Part shown: positions 26,983-39,485 of the stretch, in pieces | Position numbering within the stretch: the first letter of the stretch is position 1 | Layout of the letters: each line of letters opens with the position of its first letter | The notes under the pieces: model-generated | The model's input: the letters and a program-made list of their open reading frames with translations, nothing else | Database searches by the model: none | What the model was told of the DNA's origin: nothing | Program-made: the position numbers and the translations under genes | Source of the DNA: Nocardiopsis gilva YIM 90087 | GTDB taxonomy: Bacteria > Actinomycetota > Actinomycetes > Streptosporangiales > Streptosporangiaceae | DNA: 64,000 nucleotides | Direction: 5' to 3' | Assembly: GCF_002263495.1 (NCBI RefSeq) | Contig: NZ_CP022753.1 | Location: 4,092,001 to 4,156,000, forward strand

Positions 26983-26999
26983 TTGTAGGGATCCCACAA
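26983..26999. promoter_or_regulatory. Imperfect palindrome in the fasR-fabD divergent gap
   Basis: TTGTAGGGATCCCACAA pairs at the outer four and two inner positions (TTGT-x-GG-N3-CC-x-ACAA), centred about 78 bases before fabD. It is the clearest symmetric element in the gap and a candidate FasR site. A weak promoter for fabD could follow (TTGGAA, 17 bases, ATCATT). Confidence 0.4.
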
Positions 27000-27068
27000 A
27001 AGGCATCTTGGAAACTTCGTGGCTCCCGCCATCATTCTGGTGATCTTCCACAGGGCAGTGTGGATGTC

Positions 27069-28025
27069 GTGCTTGTAATCGTTGCTCCCGGCCAAGGCGC
27101 CCAGGTCCCCGGCTTCCTCACTCCCTGGCTCGAACTCCCCGGCATGTCCGAGCGTTTCGAGCAGTGGTCCGAGGTCGCCAAGATCGACCTGGCGCGCTAC
27201 GGCACCACTGCGGACGCGGACGAGATCCGCGACACCGCCGTCGCCCAGCCGCTGCTGGTCAGCGCGGGCCTGGCGGCCGCCATCGCGCTGTTCGGCGACC
27301 TCGCCAAGGCCCCCGACGCCATCGACGCCGTCGCCGGGCACAGCGTCGGTGAGTTCACCGCCGCCGGTATCGCCGGTGTGCTGAGCTCCACCGACGCCCT
27401 GGCGCTGGTCGCCGAGCGCGGCCGGGGCATGGCCGAAGCCGCGGCGGCCACCACCACCGGTATGACCGCCGTCCTCGGCGGCGACCGCGACGAGGTCCTG
27501 GCCGCCATCGACGCCGCCGGGCTCACGCCCGCCAACGACAACGGCTCCGGCCAGATCGTCGCCGCCGGCACCACGGAACAGCTCGCCGCCTTCGCGGAGG
27601 AGCCGCCCGCCCGGGCGCGGCTGCGCTCGCTGTCGGTCGCCGGTGCGTTCCACACCGGCCACATGGCCCCGGCCATGCAGCGTGTCCGCACGACCGCCGA
27701 CGGGATGAGACCCGTCGACGCCCGCACCCGCCTGCTGTCCAACCGCGACGGCGCGGTGGTCGGCGACGGCCAGGACTACCTCGACCGCCTGGTCGCGCAG
27801 ATCAGCTCGCCGGTGCGCTGGGACGCCTGCACCGAGACCCTCATCGAGCTCGGTGTCACCGCCCTGATCGAGCTGCCCCCCGCGGGCACGCTGACCGGCC
27901 TGGCCAAGCGGTCGATGCGCGGCGTCGAACGCCTCGCCATGAAGACGCCCGACGACCTCGACGCCGCCCGGCAGCTGATCGCGGACCACGCCGGACGACC
28001 GGCCTCCGACCCGGAAGGTCCCTGA
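27069..28025 (+). CDS. fabD: Malonyl-CoA:ACP transacylase
   Basis: A 318-residue FabD, which loads malonate from CoA onto acyl carrier protein for fatty acid synthesis. The oxyanion motif GQGAQ is at residues 8-12, the nucleophile is Ser92 in GHSVGEF, and the catalytic His lies in SVAGAFHTGHMAPA. The start is chosen by family: homologues begin LVIVAPGQGAQ, so GTG 27069 fits. GTG 27060 has a better placed AGGG and adds three residues. The stop overlaps the fabH start (TGATG), so the two are translationally coupled. First gene of the fab operon, divergent from the FasR-like regulator. Confidence 0.93.
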   Translation: MLVIVAPGQGAQVPGFLTPWLELPGMSERFEQWSEVAKIDLARYGTTADADEIRDTAVAQPLLVSAGLAAAIALFGDLAKAPDAIDAVAGHSVGEFTAAGIAGVLSSTDALALVAERGRGMAEAAAATTTGMTAVLGGDRDEVLAAIDAAGLTPANDNGSGQIVAAGTTEQLAAFAEEPPARARLRSLSVAGAFHTGHMAPAMQRVRTTADGMRPVDARTRLLSNRDGAVVGDGQDYLDRLVAQISSPVRWDACTETLIELGVTALIELPPAGTLTGLAKRSMRGVERLAMKTPDDLDAARQLIADHAGRPASDPEGP

Positions 28026-28981
28026 TGATGAAGCAGTCGCCCATGGCCCCCGGGGCGCGGATCCTCGGCTTGGGCGAGTACCAGCCCAGCAACATCCTCA
28101 CCAACGACGACCTCGCCCGGCGGGTCGACACCTCCGATGAGTGGATCCGCAGCCGCGTCGGCATTAGCGAGCGCCGCATCGCCGGCCCCGAGGACACCGT
28201 CGAGAGCATGGCGGCCGTCGCCGGCGGCAAGGCGATCGCCGCCAGCGGGATCGCCCCCGACGACATCGACCTGGTGATCGTCGCGACCTGCACCCAGACC
28301 GACCAGATCCCCAACGCCGCCGCCACCGTCGCCGCGCGGCTGGGGATCAGCGCTCCCGGCGCTTTCGACGTCAACGCCGCCTGCGCGGGGTTCTGCTACG
28401 CGCTGGGGGTGGCCGCCGACCAGGTGCGCGCCGGGTCGGCCCGCAACGCGCTGGTCATCGGCTCGGAGAAGCTGTCCGACTGGGTCGACTGGACCGACCG
28501 CTCCACCTGCGTCATCTTCGCCGACGGCGCGGGCGCGGCCGTGGTCAGCGCCTCCGACGCCCCGGGCATCGGCCCGGTGGTGTGGGGCAGCTCCGGCGAG
28601 CGGGCCGACAAGATCTACCTGCGCGACAACAAGTACCTCTACCAGGAGGGCCAGGCGGTCTTCCGGTGGACCACGACCGAGCTCCACGACGTGGCGCTCA
28701 CGGCGATGGAGCGCGCCGGGGTGGACCCGGGCGAGCTCACCGCCTTCGTCCCGCACCAGGCGAATCTCCGCATCGTGGAGTCGATCGCCCGCAAGCTCGG
28801 AGCTCCGCAGGCGATCATCGCTCGCGATATCGTCACTGCGGGCAACACCTCCTCCGCCTCTATCCCGCTGGCGCTGTCGCGCATGCTCGAGCGCGGAGAA
28901 CTGCCATCCGGCAGCACGGTGCTGACCCTGGGATACGGCGCCGGCCTGACCTACGCGGCACAGGTGCTGGAGATTCCCTGA
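28025..28981 (+). CDS. fabH: Beta-ketoacyl-ACP synthase III
   Basis: A 318-residue initiating condensing enzyme that joins an acyl-CoA primer to malonyl-ACP. The catalytic Cys is residue 120 in VNAACAGFCYAL; His is in PHQANLRI and Asn in TAGNTSSASIP, completing the Cys-His-Asn triad. N-terminal DEWIRSRVGISERRIA is the usual CoA-binding region. ATG at 28025 overlaps the fabD stop; a second ATG follows directly. In actinobacteria FabH selects branched or straight primers, but specificity cannot be read here. Confidence 0.94.
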   Translation: MMKQSPMAPGARILGLGEYQPSNILTNDDLARRVDTSDEWIRSRVGISERRIAGPEDTVESMAAVAGGKAIAASGIAPDDIDLVIVATCTQTDQIPNAAATVAARLGISAPGAFDVNAACAGFCYALGVAADQVRAGSARNALVIGSEKLSDWVDWTDRSTCVIFADGAGAAVVSASDAPGIGPVVWGSSGERADKIYLRDNKYLYQEGQAVFRWTTTELHDVALTAMERAGVDPGELTAFVPHQANLRIVESIARKLGAPQAIIARDIVTAGNTSSASIPLALSRMLERGELPSGSTVLTLGYGAGLTYAAQVLEIP

Positions 28982-29074
28982 TCCTCCGTGGACACCGGCC
29001 TTCGGCGTGCGCGCCCGGCCCCCACGGCGAACGTTTCATCGCATCGCAGTAGTACTCACAAAGGAGCGACCCCA

Positions 29075-29314
29075 ATGGCTCACACCGAGCAGGACATCCT
29101 GGCCGGCCTCGGCGAGATCATCGACGAGATCGCGGGCGTCCCCGCGGCTGAGGTCACCGCCGAGAAGAGCTTCGTCGACGACCTCGACATCGACTCCCTG
29201 TCGATGGTCGAAATCGCCGTCGCCGCGCAGGACAAGTTCGGGGTCGAGATCCCGGACGACCAGCTCAAGGACCTCAAGACGGTCCAGGACGTCATCAACT
29301 TCATCCAGAAGTAG
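29075..29314 (+). CDS. acpP: Acyl carrier protein
   Basis: A 79-residue acidic, helical protein. Ser41 in DLDIDSLSMVE is the phosphopantetheine attachment site. ATG at 29075 has an ideal AAAGGAG eight bases upstream, and 93 bases separate it from fabH. It carries the growing acyl chain between FabD, FabH and FabF. A hairpin follows it, which could raise acpP levels relative to fabF. Confidence 0.96.
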   Translation: MAHTEQDILAGLGEIIDEIAGVPAAEVTAEKSFVDDLDIDSLSMVEIAVAAQDKFGVEIPDDQLKDLKTVQDVINFIQK

Positions 29315-29359
29315 CGCAGGAGAGATGTCGGGGCCGACGTCACGACGTTGGTGCCCCGC

Positions 29360-29388
29360 GCCCGCCGGTCCACCCCCCGCCGGCGGGC
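29360..29388 (+). terminator. Hairpin between acpP and fabF
   Basis: A 9-bp perfect stem (GCCCGCCGG and its complement) with an 11-base loop lies 45 bases past acpP. It could partly terminate or stabilise the acpP message, which is normally needed in excess. No T-run follows. Confidence 0.4.
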
Positions 29389-29499
29389 CCCGTCCCGCCT
29401 CGCCCCGCGTCCGCACCCGGACGCCGCCACCCACCCGACACCATTCCCCGCCGCGACCCCGCCGGGGATCGACCTACGAGACGAGAGGGCGATAGGCCG

Positions 29500-30735
29500 A
29501 TGAGTACCACCGAAGTCGTCGTCACTGGCCTGGGCGCCACCACCCCGCTGGGGGGTGACGTCCCCACGACCTGGTCCGCCCTCCTCGAAGGTCGGTCGGG
29601 CATCACCGAACTTCCCGAGGAGTGGAAAGAGCAGCTCCCGGTCCACTTCGCCGGTCAGGCCGTCGTGGAGCCCGCGGAGAAGCTGCCCCGCCAGCGGCTG
29701 CGCAAGCTCGACCGCACGCAGCAGTTCGCGCTGATCGCCGCGCAGGAGGCGTGGCAGCACGCGGGCGCCCCCGAGGTGGACCCCGTCCGCCTGGGCGTCG
29801 TCGTCTCCAGCGGCATCGGCGGCATCCTCACCATCCTGGAGCAGTACGACACCTTCCGCGAGCGCGGCTGGAAGCGCGTCTCGCCGTTCACGGTGCCGAT
29901 GCTCATGCCCAACAGCCCGGCGGGCGCCGTCGCCCTGGAGTTCTCCGCACGGGCCGGCGCGCACGCTCCGGTGAGCGCCTGCGCCTCCAGCTCCGAAGCC
30001 ATCGGGGACGCCATCAGAATGATCCGCGACGGCCGCGCCGACGTGGTCATCGCCGGTGGCACCGAGGCCGCGCTCCACCCCCTGAACATCGCGTCGTTCG
30101 CATCCATGCGGGCACTGTCGACCCGCAACGAGGACCCGCAGCACGCCTCGCGCCCCTGGGACGTCAACCGCGACGGGTTCGTCCTGGGCGAGGGCTCCGG
30201 GATCATCGTGCTGGAGTCGGCCGAGCACGCCGCCGCGCGCGGCGCCCACGTCTACGCCGTGGCCGCGGGTGCCGGGTACACCGACGACGCCCACGACATC
30301 GTCCAGCCGGACCCGGAGGGCGTCGGGCAGGCGCGCGCCATCACCCAGGCGCTGGCCGACGCCGACCTCAAGCCCAGCGACATCGCGCACATCAACGCGC
30401 ACGCCACCTCCACACCGATGGGCGACGTCGGCGAGACCATCGCCATCCGCGCCGCCCTCGGCGACGCCGCGGACCAGGTGGCGGTCACCTCCACCAAGTC
30501 CATGACCGGACACCTGCTCGGCGGCGCGGGCGCCGTCGAGGCCATCGCCACCATCCTGGCCCTGCACGAGGGCGTGATCCCCGCGACCACCAACATCGAG
30601 GAACTCGACCCCGGAGTGCAGGTGGACATCGTCCGGGACAAGCCGCGCGACCTGCCGGCCGGACCGCTCGCCGCGATCAACGAGTCCTTCGGCTTCGGCG
30701 GCCACAACATCTGCACCGTCTTCCGCCGCCCCTGA
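29500..30735 (+). CDS. fabF: Beta-ketoacyl-ACP synthase II
   Basis: A 411-residue elongating condensing enzyme. The nucleophile is Cys161 in PVSACASSSEA; the two catalytic His lie in INAHATSTPMGD and, later, GHLLGGAGAVEA, with Lys in STKSMTGH. NESFGFGGHN near the C-terminus is the final family motif. ATG at 29500 is preceded by a weak GAGAGGG. It extends acyl-ACP with malonyl-ACP. In mycobacteria the equivalent genes are kasA/kasB, followed by accD6, the same order as here. Confidence 0.95.
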   Translation: MSTTEVVVTGLGATTPLGGDVPTTWSALLEGRSGITELPEEWKEQLPVHFAGQAVVEPAEKLPRQRLRKLDRTQQFALIAAQEAWQHAGAPEVDPVRLGVVVSSGIGGILTILEQYDTFRERGWKRVSPFTVPMLMPNSPAGAVALEFSARAGAHAPVSACASSSEAIGDAIRMIRDGRADVVIAGGTEAALHPLNIASFASMRALSTRNEDPQHASRPWDVNRDGFVLGEGSGIIVLESAEHAAARGAHVYAVAAGAGYTDDAHDIVQPDPEGVGQARAITQALADADLKPSDIAHINAHATSTPMGDVGETIAIRAALGDAADQVAVTSTKSMTGHLLGGAGAVEAIATILALHEGVIPATTNIEELDPGVQVDIVRDKPRDLPAGPLAAINESFGFGGHNICTVFRRP

Positions 30736-30742
30736 TCCGTCC

Positions 30743-30786
30743 CCTCCCGGTGGCCGATGCCGGGGACCGCACCGGCCACCGGGAGG
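30743..30786 (+). terminator. Hairpin between fabF and accD
   Basis: A 13-bp perfect stem (CCTCCCGGTGGCC at 30743-30755 and its complement at 30774-30786) with an 18-base loop lies directly after the fabF stop. It could be an intra-operon attenuator, leaving accD at lower expression or under its own promoter in the following 136 bases. Confidence 0.5.
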
Positions 30787-30922
30787 CGGACCGCTACGTC
30801 AGAGCCGCGCCGACATCCGCCGACGGCGACCGACCGCGCGGGGGACCCACATCCGCGGACGGGCACCGGCGGCTCAGAACCGATCCACCATCGACCGCTT
30901 CCACGAGAAGGAGTCGGCCCTC

Positions 30923-32371
<1,449 letters not shown>

Positions 32372-32460
32372 ATCCCACTACAGCCCCCCAGGCCGAGGCC
32401 GCCGGAGGCCGTCATCCGGTGTTGGAGAGGGATATCGGAGGACGCCCGGTACGGCTCGGT

Positions 32461-32494
32461 AAGGGCCGCACCCGCTCACGCGGGTGCGGCCCTT
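32461..32494 (+). terminator. Terminator of the fab-accD operon
   Basis: A perfect 14-bp stem (arms 32461-32474 and 32481-32494) with a 6-base loop, followed by TTGTGTT. It lies 90 bases past accD and resembles a classical intrinsic terminator more than the other hairpins here. Confidence 0.85.
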
Positions 32495-32805
32495 TGTGTT
32501 GGAGGGGGATGGTGCCCTGTCACCGGTGATCGCGGGGAGTCCGCGGAGTCCGCCCGGTTTGTCGGACGAGCCCTCCCGTGCCCGTTGGCGAACAGCGGAC
32601 CAGCCAGGTGCCGTGTCGCCCGTCCCTGAGGCCGTGTTTCTTGCATGCTTTGTTTCTTGACTGCTTTCGGGCAAGCGAGCGGCCGTCCTGGGCAGCTCTC
32701 GCACACCGCTTCACGAAGTCAACCCAGGTCGGCTTTACGAGTGGAGCGGCACAGCGAACGTCGTTCCGGACGGCCGCGAGCCCGGAATGATGCGAAGAAC
32801 ACGGC

Positions 32806-33642
32806 CTAGGACAGGTGCCCGTGGTCGTCGACCACGTCACCGTTCAGTTCGGTGAGCTCGGGGCGCTTGGGCAGGCGGCCGTCGCCCGACGAGCGGCCCA
32901 GGGCGCGGCGGCTGAGCCAGGGGACCAGGTGTTCGCGGGTCCACCGCAGCGTCTCCCGGCGGCGGAGGATGCGGGGCAGCTGCGGCGGCGGGGTGTCCCA
33001 CGGGCGCTCCCAGATCTCCCGCGGCCCCATGGGGGCGCCGAGGATGTCGGCGATGCGTGCGGCGACGATCCGGTGGCCGGCGGCGTTGAAGTGCAGTCGG
33101 TCCACGCTCCAGGCGCGCGGGTCGTTGAGCGACTCCATGGACCACAGGTCGACGATGTCGCTGCCGGTCCGCTCGGCGATGGCCCGAAGGTGCATGCTGA
33201 ACACCGCGATCCGGCCGCGGTAGGCGCGCAGCACGGGGATCCAGCCGGTGTCGTGGCCGGAGAGGATGACGGTGCGGATCCCGGCCGCGTGCATCTTGCG
33301 GATGCCGCGCTCGAACTCCGCGGCGAGCTCGTCCAGGTCGGTGCCGGGACGCAGGACGTCGTTGCCGCCCGCGTGCACGGTCACCAGGTCGGGGGCGCCG
33401 GCCAGGGTCTGGTCGAGCTGCTCACCGAAGATGTGCCGCATGCGGCGCCCGCGCACCGCGAGGTTGGCATAGCGGAAGTCGGGGGCGCCGTCGGCGAGGT
33501 GGGCGGCGAGCCGGTCCGCGAATCCGCGGTACTCGCCGTCGGGGCCGGGGTCGTCGAGACCTTCGGTCAGGCTGTCCCCGATCGCCACATATGAGCGAAT
33601 AGCCGACGGGCTCTCCGGCAGAGAGCCTCGATGGGGATTCAT
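32806..33642 (-). CDS. SGNH/GDSL family hydrolase
   Basis: A 278-residue esterase/lipase-like protein. Block I is AIGDSLTEG (Ser nucleophile near residue 24), the block II Gly is in LAVRGRRM, block III is HAGGNDVL and block V is DRLHFNAAGH (Asp/His). There is no signal peptide, so it is cytoplasmic. The natural substrate is unknown; the long tail after residue 215 is Trp/Arg-rich (REIWERPWDTPPPQ) and found in actinobacterial members. ATG at 33642 abuts a GGAG; GTG at 33657 is an alternative without a clear site. Convergent with the fab operon. Confidence 0.87.
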   Translation of the reverse strand: MNPHRGSLPESPSAIRSYVAIGDSLTEGLDDPGPDGEYRGFADRLAAHLADGAPDFRYANLAVRGRRMRHIFGEQLDQTLAGAPDLVTVHAGGNDVLRPGTDLDELAAEFERGIRKMHAAGIRTVILSGHDTGWIPVLRAYRGRIAVFSMHLRAIAERTGSDIVDLWSMESLNDPRAWSVDRLHFNAAGHRIVAARIADILGAPMGPREIWERPWDTPPPQLPRILRRRETLRWTREHLVPWLSRRALGRSSGDGRLPKRPELTELNGDVVDDHGHLS

Positions 33643-34283
33643 CTCCAGGTCAGTCACGTACAACCAATCGTGCGGCTCGACCCCGTGCGTGCGGCACGCC
33701 GGGCCGCATGGACGCGCACGGATACATCGTGGACGTGGCCTGCGGGAGCCCTCTTCGCACCGACCGCGAGCGGACGCCACTGGGGATAGGGCGGCGTGCG
33801 CGACCAGCATACCGCCGCCTCCCATCACGCGCCGGTGGACGACCCGCTCTGCGACCTCGCGCGACGCCGAGCGGGCCGGTCCGCGGCACCGCACCGGCCG
33901 GATATCACATGAGGCGTCACCCCCGCCAGACGGAGTCCTGGCCACCCCCGGCCACACAGTGTGATCTATATTACAATTCGGACGAGTCGGAAGTGCCAGT
34001 TCGGCGCCGCCCACCCGTGGAGCGCACACCGCGCAGCCGCATGCGACCTCCCCAGGGGCGCCAATCCGGCACTGGGGACTACCCAGGAGACATCGACCCA
34101 CGTACGATCACCGGGAAGTGCGCACTGCGACGCCGTCGTCGCTTCGGGCAACCATTGGGGGGACTGAGGCGACTCTGTCCGCCACCCCGGCCGAGGGCGC
34201 GTAATGTGGAGCACTAGCCGAATGCCCGTGCGGTCCCCTTCATGTTCACGAGCCGACAGCCTGGAGGTCGAGGTCTTCCGCAG
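33643..34283. other. Divergent intergenic region
   Basis: About 640 bases separate the GDSL gene from the large unrecognised gene. A locally AT-rich patch at 33958-33978 (TGATCTATATTACAATTC) is the best promoter candidate. I see no convincing small gene; open frames here lack ribosome binding sites and family features. Confidence 0.45.
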
Positions 34284-36392
34284 ATGAACGCCATCTCCCC
34301 GATCTGCCTCACCGACCTCGCGCCCGCCCTGCGCTGGAGCAACCCCGCGGACGTCTCCCCTGTGCTGCGACATGCCCGGCTGGTCGACGGATGGTGGCGG
34401 TCCCTTCCCCTCCCCCGTGTCCTGGACATCGCCGGCCCCACCTGGCTGTCGCACTGCCTGGCCAGGCTCGCCACCGAACAGTGGGCCTACCTGGAGCTCG
34501 GCGACTTCCTGCCGACCCTGCGGGAGTGCCCCCTCGATATCGACGACATCGCCGAGCCCGTGCGCGGCGCCGTCCTGGCCACTGCCGGCAGCTGGGACCA
34601 ACTGGTGTCGTCCACGCCGGAGACCATGGCCGGGTGGTTCCCGCACGGCGACTGCGGCATCGTCGACGTCGTCAGTACCGTCTCCTGGCAGGCCCTGCAG
34701 CCATTCACCGACGGCGCCGCCCGCACCCCGGCCCCGTCGCCCGCGCTGGTGATCGAGGCCGTACGCGCCATCAGCAACTGGATGCCCGCCGCGGCGCCCG
34801 AGCACGTGCACAACGCCCTCTCCTACCTCGCGCTGGCCACCGGGGCCGACTGCGCGGGCGATCCCGCCGCCGCACCGGACCACGACGCGCCGCAGAGCCC
34901 CGCCTCGCGCGCGATCCGCACGCTGCGGGCGCTGCGCGCCCAACGCAGCGAGGAGGAGTCCAAGAAGAGCGTCGCCGAGCAGCCCGCCCAGACCGCGGCG
35001 TCCCTGTCCGGAAAGCTCGCCAAGCGCCGCAACGCTCTGCTGGGGCGCGACGGTTCGCGCCGCCCCACCCTCAACCCGCCCAAGGAAGCGTGCGAGACGG
35101 GCCCGGACAGCGGCCACGGCACCCCGGAACTCGGCACGCACCCCCTGGTCGACCTGCTGGAAGACCTCTTCCGCGGCTGGGGCGACCTGGAGCGTACGGT
35201 CGCCGCCGAGCGCCTGTTCGCCGCCGACCCGGTCAGCATCCGGCTGCTGGCCGACCAGGTCCGTGTCGAGATCGCCGAGATCCGCAACGCCCAGCGCAGC
35301 GTCGAGGAGCGGCTGCTGCAGTGGCTGGGCTCCCCGGCGGGGGCTCCCGTCACCAAGCACCTGCGCGACCTGTCGGAGAAGCTCGGCACCGCCACCACCA
35401 TCGACCACCTGATCAGCGCGCACCCGGACCACCCGGCGGAGGTCCCCACACTGCGCACGCCACTGTGGCGGGTCGTCATCACCCTGTTCACCGACCGTCG
35501 CCTGCACAACGGCTGGTTGGTCACCGAGGACCCGCAGCGGCTGCGCTGGCAGACGCGGGAGATGCTGGGCGACGCCCCCAGCCTGACCGAGGCCGGCATC
35601 CGGCTCGGCCGCCTGGGCATCCGGCAGCAGTCGCTGCGCGCGTGGCTGCTCAGCACGCCCGGTGTGACCATCCGCGACGGCCAGGTCCTGGTGGACCCCG
35701 CCACGCCGATGGAGCCGCCGCCGCAGGCCGCGGGCGGCCACGCGGGGATGCACCAGGCGGGCGACGGGTCGACGACCACCAATGGGCTGCCGATCCGGCG
35801 CCGCCCGGGACAGCCGCACGCCGAGGAGCGCCCCGCGGCCGAGGCGGAGCCGCTGCCCGGTGTCGAGACCTCGCCGCGCTGCTTCCGCGCGCCCGACGGC
35901 CGATGGTGGCACCGGGTCGACGTCACCGGCGACCACCTCAACGGTGCGCCGGTAACGGTACCGCCCGGCTACGCCACCCACCTCGGCCTGCGGCCGGGAC
36001 GCCTGCTGTGCCTGACCGCGCCCGGTGCGGACCTGCTCGTGCTTGTGTGGCGCGACCAGCCCGCGTTCGACTCGCTGCGCCCGCTGCTGCGCCGCCTGTC
36101 GGCCCAGCCCGGTGACCGGGTCTTCATGACCGTCAACGGCGACCGGCTGGACGCCCGGCGGCTCCCGGCCGCCGATCTCAGCGACCACACCCCCACGAGC
36201 CGGGCGCTGCACCTGATCGGCTACACGGCCCCGGCCACGACCGAGGATGCGATGAAGATCATCGCGCACCGGATCAGCCCGGAGGGCGACGAGGTTCCGG
36301 CCGAGCCGCAGGCCCTGCTGGAGCGGCTCGCCAAGCGCGGCGACGACGACATCGTCAGCGAGCTGGGGCCGGGCCTGTACGCCGTGAACTAG
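34284..36392 (+). CDS. Large protein of unknown function
   Basis: A 702-residue soluble protein I do not recognise. The first 190 residues are helical and Trp-rich. A charged low-complexity stretch (about 215-285) follows, then a helical domain with LLADQVRVEIAEIRNAQRSVEERLLQW (about 330). Residues 420-470 (SLTEAGIRLGRLGIRQQSLRAWLLSTPGVTI) look like a helix-turn-helix or sigma region 4-like wing. A Pro-rich linker leads to a C-terminal beta-rich domain (CFRAPDGRWWHRVDVTGDHLNG). There are no transmembrane segments. ATG 34284 has GAGG ten bases upstream; ATG 34242 would add 14 residues. It stands alone, with a bidirectional terminator after it. Confidence 0.75.
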   Translation: MNAISPICLTDLAPALRWSNPADVSPVLRHARLVDGWWRSLPLPRVLDIAGPTWLSHCLARLATEQWAYLELGDFLPTLRECPLDIDDIAEPVRGAVLATAGSWDQLVSSTPETMAGWFPHGDCGIVDVVSTVSWQALQPFTDGAARTPAPSPALVIEAVRAISNWMPAAAPEHVHNALSYLALATGADCAGDPAAAPDHDAPQSPASRAIRTLRALRAQRSEEESKKSVAEQPAQTAASLSGKLAKRRNALLGRDGSRRPTLNPPKEACETGPDSGHGTPELGTHPLVDLLEDLFRGWGDLERTVAAERLFAADPVSIRLLADQVRVEIAEIRNAQRSVEERLLQWLGSPAGAPVTKHLRDLSEKLGTATTIDHLISAHPDHPAEVPTLRTPLWRVVITLFTDRRLHNGWLVTEDPQRLRWQTREMLGDAPSLTEAGIRLGRLGIRQQSLRAWLLSTPGVTIRDGQVLVDPATPMEPPPQAAGGHAGMHQAGDGSTTTNGLPIRRRPGQPHAEERPAAEAEPLPGVETSPRCFRAPDGRWWHRVDVTGDHLNGAPVTVPPGYATHLGLRPGRLLCLTAPGADLLVLVWRDQPAFDSLRPLLRRLSAQPGDRVFMTVNGDRLDARRLPAADLSDHTPTSRALHLIGYTAPATTEDAMKIIAHRISPEGDEVPAEPQALLERLAKRGDDDIVSELGPGLYAVN

Positions 36393-36478
36393 TCGGCCTT
36401 CCGACCGTGGAAGGCCGGTGGATCTTCGGTACGGGGTGTGCGGACGGGCCGAACCACCGCACGTCACCGTGATAGACG

Positions 36479-36514
36479 CGTAAGGGGCGAGCGCGAACGC
36501 GCTCGCCCCTTACG
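36479..36514. terminator. Bidirectional terminator between convergent genes
   Basis: A perfect 16-bp stem (arms 36479-36494 and 36499-36514) with GAAC loop lies between the large unknown gene and sufT, which converge on it. The arms begin and end with runs able to give A/U-rich flanks on either strand only weakly. Confidence 0.85.
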
Positions 36515-36550
36515 GCTATCGCTTGCTCCGACCGCCCTGGCCGGGAGAGG

Positions 36551-36919
36551 TCAGACGTTGAATCCCAGCATGCGCAGCTGGTCGCGGCCGTCCTCGGTGA
36601 TCTTGTCCGGACCCCACGGCGGCATCCAGACCCAGTTGATCTTGACCTCACGCTCGAACTCGTCCAGCGCGCTGGTGGCCTGGTCCTCGATGACGTCGGT
36701 CAGCGGGCAGGCCGCGCTGGTCAGCGTCATGTCGAGGGTAATGGCCTCCTTGTCGACGTTGACGCCGTAGAGCAGCCCGAGGTCGACGACGTTGACACCC
36801 AGTTCGGGGTCAATGACGTCCTTGAGCGCCTCGGCGATCTCCTCGGCCAGCGCCGCGTCACCGGTGTCCGTGCTCTGCTCCGGGGCCGCCACGGCCTCGG
36901 CCGACTGGTTCTCCGTCAT
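36551..36919 (-). CDS. sufT: Metal-sulfur cluster assembly factor (SufT/DUF59 family)
   Basis: A 122-residue protein whose core (residues 25-122) is a MIP18/DUF59 domain: VIDPELGVNVVDLGLLYGV, then LTSAACPLTDVIEDQ with the conserved Cys, and VWMPPWGPDKITEDGR. Such proteins help mature Fe-S clusters as auxiliary factors. The N-terminal 24 residues are acidic and disordered. ATG at 36919 overlaps the sufU stop (ATGA) and follows AGGAGG. It is the last gene of the suf operon, ahead of a terminator. Confidence 0.92.
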   Translation of the reverse strand: MTENQSAEAVAAPEQSTDTGDAALAEEIAEALKDVIDPELGVNVVDLGLLYGVNVDKEAITLDMTLTSAACPLTDVIEDQATSALDEFEREVKINWVWMPPWGPDKITEDGRDQLRMLGFNV

Positions 36920-37398
36920 GAGGCGCCCTCCTTCTCCTTGTCCAGGGACTGGGCGGTCGCGTCCTTCCACGCCATCCAGGCGAGCAGGGCGCACTTGATA
37001 CGGGCAGGATATTGGGACACACCGGCGAAGGCCACCGCGTCCTCCAGGACGTCCTCGTCGGGCTCGCCCTGGCCCTTGGAGTGCATCAGCTCGTTGAAGG
37101 CGTCGAGCGTCCGCATGCCCTCGTCGACCGTCTTTCCGATCAGCAGGTCGGTCAGGACCGAGGCACTGGCCTGGCTGATCGAGCACCCCATGCTGTCGTA
37201 GGAGACGTCGCTGACGACGGCGCTCCCGTCGAGCGCGCGACCATCGGCCGGGGTGAGTGTCACCCGCAGCGTCACCTCGTCACCGCAGGTGGGGTTGATG
37301 TGGTGCGCCTCGCCGTTGTGCGGGTCGCGCAGCCCCTTGTTGTGCGGATTGCGGTAGTGGTCCAGGATGATCTCCTGGTACATCGCGTCCAAACGCAT
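36916..37398 (-). CDS. sufU: SufU, zinc-dependent sulfur transfer protein
   Basis: A 160-residue NifU/IscU-fold protein. It carries the three Cys that bind zinc in SufU (PTCGDE, MGCSISQASAS and IKCALLAW) plus Asp in CGDE. In Gram-positive systems it takes sulfur from SufS and feeds SufBCD. The insertion GKTVDEGMRTLDAF between the second and third motifs is usual for SufU and absent from IscU. I place the start at ATG 37398 by homology; a GTG at 37422 overlaps the sufS stop (GTGA) with GAGG before it and would add eight residues. Confidence 0.93.
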   Translation of the reverse strand: MRLDAMYQEIILDHYRNPHNKGLRDPHNGEAHHINPTCGDEVTLRVTLTPADGRALDGSAVVSDVSYDSMGCSISQASASVLTDLLIGKTVDEGMRTLDAFNELMHSKGQGEPDEDVLEDAVAFAGVSQYPARIKCALLAWMAWKDATAQSLDKEKEGAS

Positions 37399-37418
37399 CG
37401 CTGTCGCTATCCTCACCC

Positions 37419-39472
<2,054 letters not shown>

Positions 39473-39485
39473 GTGTGAATCAGCC

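Noticed and set aside
33966-36467. An 833-residue minus-strand frame
   Set aside because: It is antisense to the 702-residue gene and shows only low-complexity composition. The plus-strand frame has the codon third-position pattern and a ribosome binding site.
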